DNA of 64,000 bases from Rheinheimera sp. UJ63 (GTDB taxonomy: Bacteria > Pseudomonadota > Gammaproteobacteria > Enterobacterales > Alteromonadaceae), in NCBI RefSeq assembly GCF_021568285.1, contig NZ_JAKGTQ010000001.1, positions 1,116,001 through 1,180,000 on the forward strand, in the 5' to 3' direction. Of this stretch, positions 46,214 to 55,443 are shown piece by piece; position 1 is the stretch's first letter; the number at the start of each line of letters is the position of its first letter. A program made the position numbers and the translations under genes. The notes beneath the pieces are model-generated. The model saw only the letters and a program-made list of their open reading frames with translations. It made no database searches and had not been told where the DNA came from.

Positions 46214-46361
46214 GCTCTTTTTTGTAATTTGTCATCTAAGGGTATAAGGCTTTATGGTATGATCGTCAGCGTTTGCTGAGGTTTCCGGATTTACCGTCAG
46301 CAACACGCATAGTTTAGAAACCTCATCACACACCCTGCTAAAAAATTCAAAGGAGTGTTAC

Positions 46362-47186
46362 ATGGAACAAATCAACGAGTTATTCCAACAAAACCATGAG
46401 GTTTTACTCGGTTATTTATTACAGCTTGTCGCTGCTATCGTCATCTTTTATGTAGGCCGCATCATTGCTCGCGGTATCAAACGATTAATTGAAAAAGGCT
46501 TGTTATCACGCAGTATTGATAAGGCCGTTGTTTCTTTCTTAAGCAGCATTGTGTATGCCATTTTAATTATTGCCACAACCTTGATGGCACTGTCGCAAGT
46601 TGGCGTGCAAACGACTTCGTTTATCGCTATTTTAGGTGCTGCCGGTTTAGCGATTGGTTTAGCATTACAAGGTTCTCTGGCTAACTTTGCCTCTGGTGTG
46701 TTGATTATTCTTTTCCGCCCATTCAAATCAGGTGACTTTATTGATGCCGGTGGTATTTCCGGTACTGTAGATAAAATTGAAATCTTCCAAACCACCATGA
46801 AAACGCCCGATAACAAACGCGTTATTGTGCCCAATGCTAAAATCACCGGTAGTCATATCACTAACTTTTCTGCTGAGGCCACGCGCCGTGTCGACTTAGT
46901 GATCGGTATCAGCTATGACGCTGATTTATTAAAAGCGAAAAACCTACTGCAAGACATCATCAAAAATGATGAGCGAGTTTTGGCTGAGCCTGCGCCCAAT
47001 ATCCGTGTCTCTGAATTAGCCGACTCTTCAGTCAACATTATTGTGCGCCCTTGGGTGAATAGTGCTGATTACTGGGGGGTGTATTGGGATACGCTTGAAA
47101 AAGTAAAATTGACCTTTGATGAACACGGTATTGGTATTCCCTTCCCGCAAATGGACGTTCATCTTAAACAAGAAACAAAGGAGTAA
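46362..47186 (+). CDS. mscS: Small-conductance mechanosensitive channel MscS
   Basis: A 274-residue inner-membrane channel, close to the E. coli length. Three N-terminal transmembrane helices end in the pore helix AILGAAGLAIGLALQGSLANFASGVLIILFRPFKSGDFI, the MscS signature with alternating Gly and Ala. The cytosolic vestibule follows (VDKIEIFQTTMKTPDNKRVIVPNAKI). AAAGGAGTGTTAC precedes the ATG. The next gene starts three bases after the stop, so the two are probably one operon. Confidence 0.95.
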   Translation: MEQINELFQQNHEVLLGYLLQLVAAIVIFYVGRIIARGIKRLIEKGLLSRSIDKAVVSFLSSIVYAILIIATTLMALSQVGVQTTSFIAILGAAGLAIGLALQGSLANFASGVLIILFRPFKSGDFIDAGGISGTVDKIEIFQTTMKTPDNKRVIVPNAKITGSHITNFSAEATRRVDLVIGISYDADLLKAKNLLQDIIKNDERVLAEPAPNIRVSELADSSVNIIVRPWVNSADYWGVYWDTLEKVKLTFDEHGIGIPFPQMDVHLKQETKE

Positions 47187-47188
47187 GC

Positions 47189-47938
47189 ATGAAATTATTC
47201 ACTGTAGCCGCAACGTTAAGTGTCTTATTTGCGGGTGCCGCGCAAGCTCAAGCGCCAGAGAAAGAGCAAAAGATGTGGAAAACCTCAGCAGAGCTTGGCG
47301 CCATTACCACTACAGGTAATACAGCAGGTACGTCTATTACCGGTAAAATTGATGCCAGACAAGAGCTAGAAGAATGGAGCAATCAGTATATTTTCAGTGC
47401 TTTCTTTAAAGAAGATGAAAAAATCGATGCTGATGGTAACAGAGAGAAAGAGCGGTCAGCGCAGCGCTATCTGGTATCCGCGAAAGGGGCTTACAAAATC
47501 GGTGATGAACACGATAATTTGTTTGTGTTAGGTTCGTATACCGATGATAAATTTGGTGCTTACACTAAATATACCACCATCGCCGCCGGTTACGGTACCC
47601 GTTTAATGGATCTGGAAAACCAGACGCTGGATGTGGAAATCGGTCCGGGTTATTACAACGCTCGTCGCTCTACTGACGAAACAGAAAATGGCTTGCTGGC
47701 CCGTGGTGCTGCCGAATTTAAATGGACCATCAGTGAATCTGCCGCTTTCTCGCAAACACTCAGCCTCGAAATCAGTAACGACAATACGCGGACTATTGCC
47801 GAAACCGCACTCAGTGCCAGAGTGAATGGTGCTATGCAGATGAAAGCCGCCTTTTTGGTACAAAATGACTCTGATGTCACTGCCGATAAAAAGAGTACCG
47901 ACACGCAAACCTCATTAACCTTGGTTTACGCGTTCTAA
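47189..47938 (+). CDS. DUF481 family outer-membrane protein (YdiY-like)
   Basis: A 249-residue exported protein: signal peptide MKLFTVAATLSVLFAGAAQA, then repeated amphipathic beta strands (WKTSAELGAITTTGNTAGTSITGKIDARQELEEWSNQYIFSAFF) and C-terminal LTLVYAF with the terminal Phe typical of Omp85-assembled barrels. DUF481 proteins are small beta barrels, often induced by salt or acid stress. GGAG precedes the ATG inside the end of mscS, so translation is coupled with the osmotic channel. Confidence 0.9.
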   Translation: MKLFTVAATLSVLFAGAAQAQAPEKEQKMWKTSAELGAITTTGNTAGTSITGKIDARQELEEWSNQYIFSAFFKEDEKIDADGNREKERSAQRYLVSAKGAYKIGDEHDNLFVLGSYTDDKFGAYTKYTTIAAGYGTRLMDLENQTLDVEIGPGYYNARRSTDETENGLLARGAAEFKWTISESAAFSQTLSLEISNDNTRTIAETALSARVNGAMQMKAAFLVQNDSDVTADKKSTDTQTSLTLVYAF

Positions 47939-47949
47939 GTACACCTATT

Positions 47950-47974
47950 ACACAGCGGCCTCGTGCCGCTGTGT
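47950..47974 (+). terminator. Terminator of the mscS-DUF481 unit
   Basis: ACACAGCGGC/GCCGCTGTGT, a 10-bp stem with 5-base loop, followed by GCTTTATTT. The T-tract is short. Confidence 0.75.
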
Positions 47975-48113
47975 GCTTTATTTACCTTAATTCGCAACAA
48001 AAAGCGTCTATTTGCCTCTCTCCCCGTTTCGAATACCAGCAAGTTAAACTATGCTTAGTACTTATCTTCGTCATAACACAGACGCTGTTTATCGCTGAAA
48101 ATATGGAATTAAC

Positions 48114-50423
48114 ATGAATCCAACGGCATCCAAACTGAGCAAAATGCCTTACTACCCTATCTTGGGTGCCGCGATCTATCTGCTATTGGGCTTGCTTTGG
48201 ATCGAGTTTAGCGATGTGTTTTTAGCGTCCATCGTTAGCGATCCGGTTTTACTCACCCGTTATCAAACTTATAAAGGGTTTGTCTATGTGCTGCTTACCG
48301 CCATCCTCGCCTGGGTATTGTTAAAGCAGCGACTGCAGTTTGAAATGGCGCTGACCGAATCACAACGCCTGAGTCATATGGCGTTTGACTATGCTGCAAC
48401 CGGTATTGCCTATGTCGACGTTAATGGGCAATTCATTAAGGTTAATAAAGAGCTGTGCCGTATGCTGGAATACAGCGCTGACGAATTAAGAAGCATGACG
48501 TTTCAACACATCACGCACCCTGATGACTTATTACTTGACCAAGGTTTGCGAGAAAAGATTTTAGCCAATGACATCAAGCAATTTTCCATTGAAAAACGCT
48601 ACATCACTAAAAATAACCACACTTTATGGGTACGTTTATCTGTCGCTTTATTACCGCCACAACAGCATCTATCGGCTTATTTTATCTCGGTCGTGCAGGA
48701 TATTTCTGCGATAAAACACGCACAACATCAACTGCAAGAAAGCGAACAACGCTTTCGCACCTTACTCGACAGCATGCCCAATATCTCGGTACAGGGATAT
48801 GACGAACATGGCGTAACGCTTTACTGGAATAAAGGCAGCGAGTTAGTGTATGGCTATAGCAAGCAAGAAGCGCTTGGCCGTAACTTACTGGATTTAATTA
48901 TTCCCCAGCCAATGCATAACGATGTAAAAGCCGCTATTCAAGCAATGACACATTCTGGCCACCCCCTGCCAGCAGAGGAGTTACAGCTACAACGCAAAGA
49001 TGGCAGTCTGGTCAGCGTATACTCGTCACACGCGGTGATCTTCGACCCGGATAATAAACCGCGCATTTACTGCATTGATATCGATTTAACTGAACGCAAA
49101 CAACAAGAAGCGCAATTAGCCTTTTTAGCAGCATACGATCCCCTTACGCACTTACCCAATCGCCAATTTTTTACGGGGCGTTTAGAACAAGCGATTAAGG
49201 TTGCCCGGCGCGAAAAGCTGCAATTAGCCGTATTGATAATCGACTTAGACAATTTTAAAACCATCAACGATTCGTATGGCCACAATGTCGGCAATTTACT
49301 GTTAAAAAACGTCAGTGAAAAGCTTAAAATTTTCTGTCGAGACACCGATAGCTTGGCGCGTCTGGGTGGCGACGAGTTTGCGATTCTGATCGAGCACTTA
49401 CCCCACACAGAAGATGCCGCCCGCTTTGCTTTAGAACTACTGCAAGCCTTACAACAACCGGCAACTTTAACTGAACGAATTGACGTGACTATTACCGCGT
49501 CTATTGGCATTAGTTTGTACCCTGAGCATCACAACAACGCTGAATCATTATTGCAAGGTGCTGACGCGGCACTGTACAAAGCCAAAGCGGAAGGTCGCAG
49601 CACATACAGCTTTTTCAGTAGCCAACTGACTTCGACAGCACGGCAACGCTTGCAGCTGGAAACTAAGTTGCGCCTAGCGATTAGTCAGCAACAATTACAA
49701 TGTTACTTTCAGCCGCAAATAGCTATTCAAAGCGGTCAAATCATCGGCGCAGAATTACTGATCCGCTGGCAAGATGCCGAGCAAGGCTTTATTTCACCAG
49801 AGCTTTTTATTCCCGTGGCGGAAAACTGCGGGTTAATTCATACCATTGGCCATTTTGTGTTAGAGCAAGCCTGCCTCTTAGGCAAACAATGGTTAGAGGA
49901 AGGCTTACCTCAAGTGAGGTTAGCGGTGAATGTCTCGGCGCATCAATTTAGTAAAGGTGACTTCGAGCAACAAGTGATCTCCACCCTGCTCGCTACCGGC
50001 TTCCCTGCCCATTTACTTGAGTTAGAAGTCACAGAAACCGCGTTAATGCACAACAAAGATGCCGCTATTCGCACGATGCAACAATTACGTGCTGCTGGTA
50101 TTCGCCTTGCCATTGACGACTTTGGCACAGGCTATTCGTCCTTAGCCTATTTACAACGCTTGCCGCTGGATATTCTTAAAGTCGATCGCAGCTTTATTGA
50201 TAACATCACCGACAATGACGATGACCGACAAATCAGTAAAGCGATCATTGAGTTAGCGCATACGCTACATTTTGATGTATTGGCTGAAGGCGTTGAAACA
50301 GCCGAGCAGTTGGCCTTGCTAAAAGAGATGGCCTGTGATTACTATCAAGGCTATTATTTTAGTCAAGCCGTACCCGCTGAGCAATTTCGCCAGCTGCTAC
50401 TGAATCAGTCGCCGCACGCTTAA
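48114..50423 (+). CDS. PAS-PAS-GGDEF-EAL c-di-GMP signalling protein
   Basis: A 769-residue membrane protein. Two N-terminal helices (YYPILGAAIYLLLGLLWIEF, VYVLLTAILAWVLL) are followed by two PAS domains (about 85-200 and 210-330), a GGDEF domain with intact GGDEF in ARLGGDEFAILIE and an RxxD site (RDTD) five residues before it, and an EAL domain. The EAL signature reads AELLIRW, keeping the catalytic Glu; IDDFGTGYSSLAYLQRLPLDILKVDRSFI and EGVETAEQ are also present. It could make or degrade c-di-GMP; which dominates cannot be told. It appears monocistronic. Confidence 0.94.
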   Translation: MNPTASKLSKMPYYPILGAAIYLLLGLLWIEFSDVFLASIVSDPVLLTRYQTYKGFVYVLLTAILAWVLLKQRLQFEMALTESQRLSHMAFDYAATGIAYVDVNGQFIKVNKELCRMLEYSADELRSMTFQHITHPDDLLLDQGLREKILANDIKQFSIEKRYITKNNHTLWVRLSVALLPPQQHLSAYFISVVQDISAIKHAQHQLQESEQRFRTLLDSMPNISVQGYDEHGVTLYWNKGSELVYGYSKQEALGRNLLDLIIPQPMHNDVKAAIQAMTHSGHPLPAEELQLQRKDGSLVSVYSSHAVIFDPDNKPRIYCIDIDLTERKQQEAQLAFLAAYDPLTHLPNRQFFTGRLEQAIKVARREKLQLAVLIIDLDNFKTINDSYGHNVGNLLLKNVSEKLKIFCRDTDSLARLGGDEFAILIEHLPHTEDAARFALELLQALQQPATLTERIDVTITASIGISLYPEHHNNAESLLQGADAALYKAKAEGRSTYSFFSSQLTSTARQRLQLETKLRLAISQQQLQCYFQPQIAIQSGQIIGAELLIRWQDAEQGFISPELFIPVAENCGLIHTIGHFVLEQACLLGKQWLEEGLPQVRLAVNVSAHQFSKGDFEQQVISTLLATGFPAHLLELEVTETALMHNKDAAIRTMQQLRAAGIRLAIDDFGTGYSSLAYLQRLPLDILKVDRSFIDNITDNDDDRQISKAIIELAHTLHFDVLAEGVETAEQLALLKEMACDYYQGYYFSQAVPAEQFRQLLLNQSPHA

Positions 50424-50472
50424 ACACATGCTAGCAACTCGGCGACACGTTTAACTTGCAAAGGACGCCTGG

Positions 50473-51696
50473 TTGAAAATCCTGCACACCTCCGATTGGC
50501 ATTTAGGCCAAAACTTTTTTACTAAAACCCGTAAAGATGAGCACCACGCTTTTATTCAATGGCTACTGGCCCTAATCAGTCGCGAACAGATTGACGCGGT
50601 GATTATCGCCGGTGATGTATTTGATACCGCCACTCCGGCCAGCTATGCGCGAGAACTTTACAACGAGTTTGTTGTACAACTGCAACAACGTCAATGTACG
50701 CTGGTGGTGTTAGGCGGGAATCATGACTCCGTTGCGGTACTTAATGAATCGCGACAATTACTCGCCTGTTTAAATACCTATGTGGTGGCCAGTACCGAAT
50801 TGCCTGTTGAACAACAAGTGATTCTACTTAACGATAAACAAGGTCAACCGGGCGCTTTGCTGTGTGCGGTGCCATTTATTCGAGCTAAAGATGTGCTGCA
50901 AAGCCAAGCCGGCGACACCGGCCAGCAAAAGCGCCAAGCACTAGCCAATGCCATTGCCGAGCATTACCAACACCTATTTCAACTCGCCGAACAACAACGG
51001 CAAGAGCAGCAACTAAACATTCCCATTGTTGCCACGGGCCATTTAACGGCGCTTGGCGTCAGTAAAAGCGAGAGCGTACGCGAGATTTATATCGGCACCT
51101 TAGAGGGTTTTGCCGCAGAGGGTTTCCCACCGGCCGATTACATTGCGCTGGGGCATATTCACAGGCCGCAGCGCGTGGCGAAAACCGAACATATTCGCTA
51201 TAGCGGCTCGCCATTACCCTTGAGCTTTGACGAGCTGGGTACAACCAAACAAGTGGTGCTAGTGGAGTTTAACGGCCGCGAGCGCCAACACATTCGCTGT
51301 ATTGATGTACCGCTGTTTCAACCCATGCAGGTGATCAAGGGGGATCTTGACACTCTGGCCGTGCAACTGGCCGCCATTGCACAACAACAGCACAGTAAGC
51401 CCGTTTGGCTCTGTTTGGAAATTGCCACCCAAGATTATTTGTCTGATTTACAGCAGCGCGTACAACAACTGTGCGAAGGCTTGCCTGTCGAGGTATTGTT
51501 GGTACGCCGACAACGCGCTGCGCCTAGCCAAGCGTTAATACAGCAGCAAAAAGAAACCTTGGCCGAGCTGACACCTGAGCAAGTATTCGCTAAGCGATTA
51601 GCAATTGAATCTATTGAAGATACTGAGCGACAAGAGCAACTGCAGCAACGCTTTTTAGCGGTACTGTCCGCAGTGCAGCAGGAGCAGAGCCGATGA
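50473..51696 (+). CDS. sbcD: Nuclease SbcCD subunit D
   Basis: A 407-residue Mre11-type Mn2+ nuclease. Metal-binding motifs are HTSDWHLGQ (D8, H10), IIAGDVFDTA, VLGGNHDS, VATGHLTALG and ALGHIHRPQ. The start codon is TTG: AAAGGA lies 8 bases before it and MKILHTSDWHLGQNF is the invariant family N-terminus. The stop overlaps sbcC by four bases (ATGA). With SbcC it cuts DNA hairpins and protein-blocked ends. Confidence 0.96.
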   Translation: MKILHTSDWHLGQNFFTKTRKDEHHAFIQWLLALISREQIDAVIIAGDVFDTATPASYARELYNEFVVQLQQRQCTLVVLGGNHDSVAVLNESRQLLACLNTYVVASTELPVEQQVILLNDKQGQPGALLCAVPFIRAKDVLQSQAGDTGQQKRQALANAIAEHYQHLFQLAEQQRQEQQLNIPIVATGHLTALGVSKSESVREIYIGTLEGFAAEGFPPADYIALGHIHRPQRVAKTEHIRYSGSPLPLSFDELGTTKQVVLVEFNGRERQHIRCIDVPLFQPMQVIKGDLDTLAVQLAAIAQQQHSKPVWLCLEIATQDYLSDLQQRVQQLCEGLPVEVLLVRRQRAAPSQALIQQQKETLAELTPEQVFAKRLAIESIEDTERQEQLQQRFLAVLSAVQQEQSR

Positions 51697-54600
51697 AAAT
51701 TCTGACTTTACGGCTGAAAAACCTCAACTCATTAAAAGGTGAATGGAAGCTCGATTTTACCCAATCGCCTTTTGCCGAAAATGGGCTATTTGCGATCACC
51801 GGGCCAACCGGCGCCGGAAAAACAACCTTATTAGATGCGATTTGTTTAGCCCTTTACCATCAAACACCCCGTTTAGGCCCGATTAGCCAAACTTCCAATG
51901 AAATTATGACGCGCGGCAGTGCCGAGTCGATTGCTGAAGTGGAATTTGAAGTAAAAGGCATTGCTTATCGCGCCTTTTGGAGTATGCGCCGTGCTCGTGG
52001 CCAAGCCGACGGCAATTTACAGCCAGCCGATGTCGAGCTGGCTGAAGTGCAAAGCGGCAAAGTGTTAGCCAATCAGGTGCGACCTAAAAACGAAGAAATT
52101 GAACGCATCACAGGTTTAGATTTTGCGCGTTTCACCAAATCTATGCTGTTATCACAAGGCGATTTTGCCGCTTTTCTGAATGCCAATGAAAGTGAGCGCG
52201 CCGAGTTGTTAGAAGAGCTTACCGGCACAGAAATCTACGGTTTAATCTCGAAGCGTGTGCATGAAGACTACACCCAAGCCAAACAAGATTTACGAGAATT
52301 ACAGGCCAAATTAGCGGGATTTCAGCTGTTAAGCGCTGATGAGCTAACGGCCATTGAGCAAGAGCAGCAACAGGTCAGCACCCAGCAAGCCTTACTGAGC
52401 GAGCAACTGAGCGCTTGGCAGCAACATCAACAATGGTGGGAGCAGCAGCAGCAGGCGACACAGCAGCAGCAGCTCGAAGCCAACCGCGCCCAACAGGCGC
52501 AGCAAGCGCTGCACGATGCAGCAGCGGATCTGGCTAAGCTTAGCCAAAGTGAACCGGCTGAGCGCTTACGCACCCCCTTTAGCTTATTACAAAAAAGTCG
52601 TGATGATTTACAGGCATTAAGCAGTGAACTGGTTAAAACAGAGCAGCAGCAACAGCTTACCATCGCAGATTTAGCTCAGCAACGCAGTCAGCTTGAACAC
52701 GCCGAGCAGGCTTTAGAGCACACTAAACAGCAAAATCAGCAGCAAGAAACCTTGCTCAATGAGCAGGTGGTGCCGTTAGATCATCAAATCGACGGCCTAG
52801 CGCAACAACAAAGCGCCCAGCAACAGCGTTTAGATAGCCTGCAGCAAAAATTACAACAAGCGCAAGCGGATGACAGTCAGCTTCAGCAACAGCTGCAACA
52901 GCTGCAAAAACAACTCACCACTACCGCACGTTACCTGACAGAGCATCAGACCGATGCCGAGATCAATCGCTATCTCGGCAGTTGGCAACAGGCGCTTGGC
53001 CAGCTTGAAAAAAGCCAAGTGCAGCTGAATCAATTAGCCACTGAGCAGCAGCAAATCGAGCAAGAAAGCACGGCACTGCAAAGCAGCTTACAAGCACAAC
53101 AACACACCTTGCAGCAACATGATAAGGCCCTACAAGCCCAGCAACAGCAACACTTGCAACGGCAAAACGAATGGCAACACCTGTTACAACAAGCTGATGA
53201 AGCCACCTTGCAGCAACAACTGCAACAGCTTACGTTGCGCTGGCCGCAGTTGCATCAAGCAGAAAATTGCCAGCAACAGTATTGGCAGGCCACTCAAGAG
53301 CAGCAGCAGTTACAAGCCACGCAGCAACAATTACACACTCAACAGCAGCAGCTGACTACCGCGCGTGCCAAGCTCTTGGATGAATATCAACGGCATAAAG
53401 TGCAAGTCGACGATTTGCAGCAACTGATTAGTCAAGAAGAACAGTTAGCGTACTATCGCCAACAGCTTGTTGCCGGCGAAGCTTGCCCACTGTGCGGTGC
53501 CAGCGAACACCCTGCCGCGGCGATCCCATTAGATCTGCCCGATACACAAGCGCGGTTGCAACAGGCGCAGCAACAAGCAGAGCACACTTTAGCGGCGGGC
53601 CAACAAAGCCGCGAAGCCTTAGATAAATGCACGGCAGAGCTGGCCGCGCAAACGCCTCGCCTCAGTAAATTAGCCGAACTCATTAGCACAGCGCAGCAGC
53701 AATGGCAGCAGCACTGCGCGGCACTGGACGTCACATTAGAAATAAACGATTCGCAAGCACTGCCTCAGTTAAGCCAAAGCTTACAGCAACAAATAGCGCG
53801 TACCAATGCGCAATTAACGGCTTTACGCCAGGCTGAAAAAGCGGTCACTCAGGCACAGCAAAGCCTGATCGAACAGCAACAAGCGCAAGCCCAAAAAGCA
53901 CACCAGCTCAATTTACTGCAACAACAACACCTTAATCTGCAACAGCGTCAAAGCCAATTAGCACAACAACAAACGGCGCAACAACACGACCAACAGCAGC
54001 AGCAACAACAGCTACAAACTCAGCTTAGCGCTCAAGGCTATCAGGGCACGCTGCAGCAGCTACCTGCTTGGCTAGAGCAAAAACAGCAAGATGCAAAGCG
54101 GTATCAACAGACACTACAACAACAGCAGCAAGGACAACAAGACTTAGCCAGCAGCACGGCGGCACAACAGGCTCTACAGCAACAAATCAGTACACTGAGC
54201 ACTGAGCTACAACAAACTGAACACGTCGCCAAGCGCCAAACCACGCAGTTACAAGCACTAAAAGCGCAACGCCACAGCTTATTTGGCGAGCAAATCGTCA
54301 GCCAAGCACGGCACACGCTGCAGCAACAACTGCAGCAAGCTCAGCAGTTATGGCAACAACAGCAACAGCAATATCGCCAAGTGGAACAGCGCCATACCGA
54401 ACTCAGCAGTGTGCTAAACAACTTACAGCAGCGCCAGCAACAGCTGCAACAACAGCTTAACGAGCAAAGTACCGCTTGGCAAAATAGCCTGCAGCTTAGC
54501 CCTTTTGCTGATGAAGCCGCTTTTCTTGCCGCCTTATTACCCGAAGCAGAGCGCAGCCGCTTACAAAGTAAAAAGCAGCAACTTGAAGAAACGTGGCAAA

Positions 54601-55364
54601 GCGCTAATACCTTATTGCAAAAAGCTAACGAGCAATTACAAGCACTGCTCGAACATGAGCAAGCCTCGGCGTGGCAAAAGGTCAGCGCGACCGAGGTGGC
54701 TGCAACGCGACAACAACTTAGCCAACAGCAAACCGAACTGTTGTCGCGATCAGGCCAGCTAAAAGAGCAGTTGAATCAGCAGCAACAATTACGAGAACGG
54801 CAGCAAAGTTTATTAGTTGACATTAACACGCAGCAACAACGCTATGATGAAATCACCCAGCTGCATACGCTGATTGGTTCTGCCAGTGGTGATAAATTCC
54901 GCCGTTTTGCACAAGGCCTGACGCTGGATAATCTGGTGTATTTGGCGAATAATCAGCTGCGACAACTGCATGGTCGTTATTTACTGAAACGAAAAGAACA
55001 AGCCGGCTTGTCGTTAACCGTGCAAGATACCTGGCAAGGCGATAGCGAACGCGATACGAAAACGCTGTCGGGCGGTGAAAGCTTTTTAGTTAGCCTAGCG
55101 TTGGCCTTAGCGCTGTCGGATCTGGTCAGCCATAAAACCAGCATCGACTCGTTATTTTTAGACGAAGGCTTTGGTACCTTAGATGCACAAACGCTGGATA
55201 TCGCCTTAGATGCGCTGGATAACCTTAATGCTACCGGTAAAATGATTGGCGTGATAAGCCATATAGAAGCGATGAAAGAGCGTATTCCAACCCAACTGCG
55301 GGTGAAGAAAAACACCGGCTTTGGTTTTAGCCAATTGGACGAGTGCTATCGAGTAACAAACTAA
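51693..55364 (+). CDS. sbcC: Nuclease SbcCD subunit C (SMC/Rad50-like ATPase)
   Basis: A 1223-residue ATPase. Walker A is ITGPTGAGKTTLLDAICLALYH near residue 40; two long coiled coils flank a zinc hook CPLC (C598, C601) near the middle; the ABC signature LSGGESFLVSLALALALSDL starts at about 1125 and Walker B is SLFLDEGFGTLD. Length slightly exceeds E. coli (1048) because of the coiled coils. These are extremely glutamine-rich and encoded by dense CAG/CAA runs from about 52.3 to 54.8 kb. It overlaps sbcD, so the pair is co-translated. Confidence 0.96.
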   Translation: MKILTLRLKNLNSLKGEWKLDFTQSPFAENGLFAITGPTGAGKTTLLDAICLALYHQTPRLGPISQTSNEIMTRGSAESIAEVEFEVKGIAYRAFWSMRRARGQADGNLQPADVELAEVQSGKVLANQVRPKNEEIERITGLDFARFTKSMLLSQGDFAAFLNANESERAELLEELTGTEIYGLISKRVHEDYTQAKQDLRELQAKLAGFQLLSADELTAIEQEQQQVSTQQALLSEQLSAWQQHQQWWEQQQQATQQQQLEANRAQQAQQALHDAAADLAKLSQSEPAERLRTPFSLLQKSRDDLQALSSELVKTEQQQQLTIADLAQQRSQLEHAEQALEHTKQQNQQQETLLNEQVVPLDHQIDGLAQQQSAQQQRLDSLQQKLQQAQADDSQLQQQLQQLQKQLTTTARYLTEHQTDAEINRYLGSWQQALGQLEKSQVQLNQLATEQQQIEQESTALQSSLQAQQHTLQQHDKALQAQQQQHLQRQNEWQHLLQQADEATLQQQLQQLTLRWPQLHQAENCQQQYWQATQEQQQLQATQQQLHTQQQQLTTARAKLLDEYQRHKVQVDDLQQLISQEEQLAYYRQQLVAGEACPLCGASEHPAAAIPLDLPDTQARLQQAQQQAEHTLAAGQQSREALDKCTAELAAQTPRLSKLAELISTAQQQWQQHCAALDVTLEINDSQALPQLSQSLQQQIARTNAQLTALRQAEKAVTQAQQSLIEQQQAQAQKAHQLNLLQQQHLNLQQRQSQLAQQQTAQQHDQQQQQQQLQTQLSAQGYQGTLQQLPAWLEQKQQDAKRYQQTLQQQQQGQQDLASSTAAQQALQQQISTLSTELQQTEHVAKRQTTQLQALKAQRHSLFGEQIVSQARHTLQQQLQQAQQLWQQQQQQYRQVEQRHTELSSVLNNLQQRQQQLQQQLNEQSTAWQNSLQLSPFADEAAFLAALLPEAERSRLQSKKQQLEETWQSANTLLQKANEQLQALLEHEQASAWQKVSATEVAATRQQLSQQQTELLSRSGQLKEQLNQQQQLRERQQSLLVDINTQQQRYDEITQLHTLIGSASGDKFRRFAQGLTLDNLVYLANNQLRQLHGRYLLKRKEQAGLSLTVQDTWQGDSERDTKTLSGGESFLVSLALALALSDLVSHKTSIDSLFLDEGFGTLDAQTLDIALDALDNLNATGKMIGVISHIEAMKERIPTQLRVKKNTGFGFSQLDECYRVTN

Positions 55365-55379
55365 CACCCGTTATGTCAT

Positions 55380-55406
55380 GGCCGCGCCGTATGCTACAGC
55401 GCGGCC
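55380..55406. terminator. GC-rich hairpin between convergent sbcC and mdtC
   Basis: GGCCGCGC/GCGCGGCC, 8-bp stem with an 11-base loop, no long T-tract on either side. It probably limits convergent transcription. Confidence 0.55.
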
Positions 55407-55443
55407 TGGTGCTGTTGTCGTTTTAACGTTGAAACTTGCTAAG

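Noticed and set aside
52427-54316. Cys/Ser-rich minus-strand frames within sbcC
   Set aside because: They are antisense translations of the CAG/CAA-rich coiled-coil coding region.
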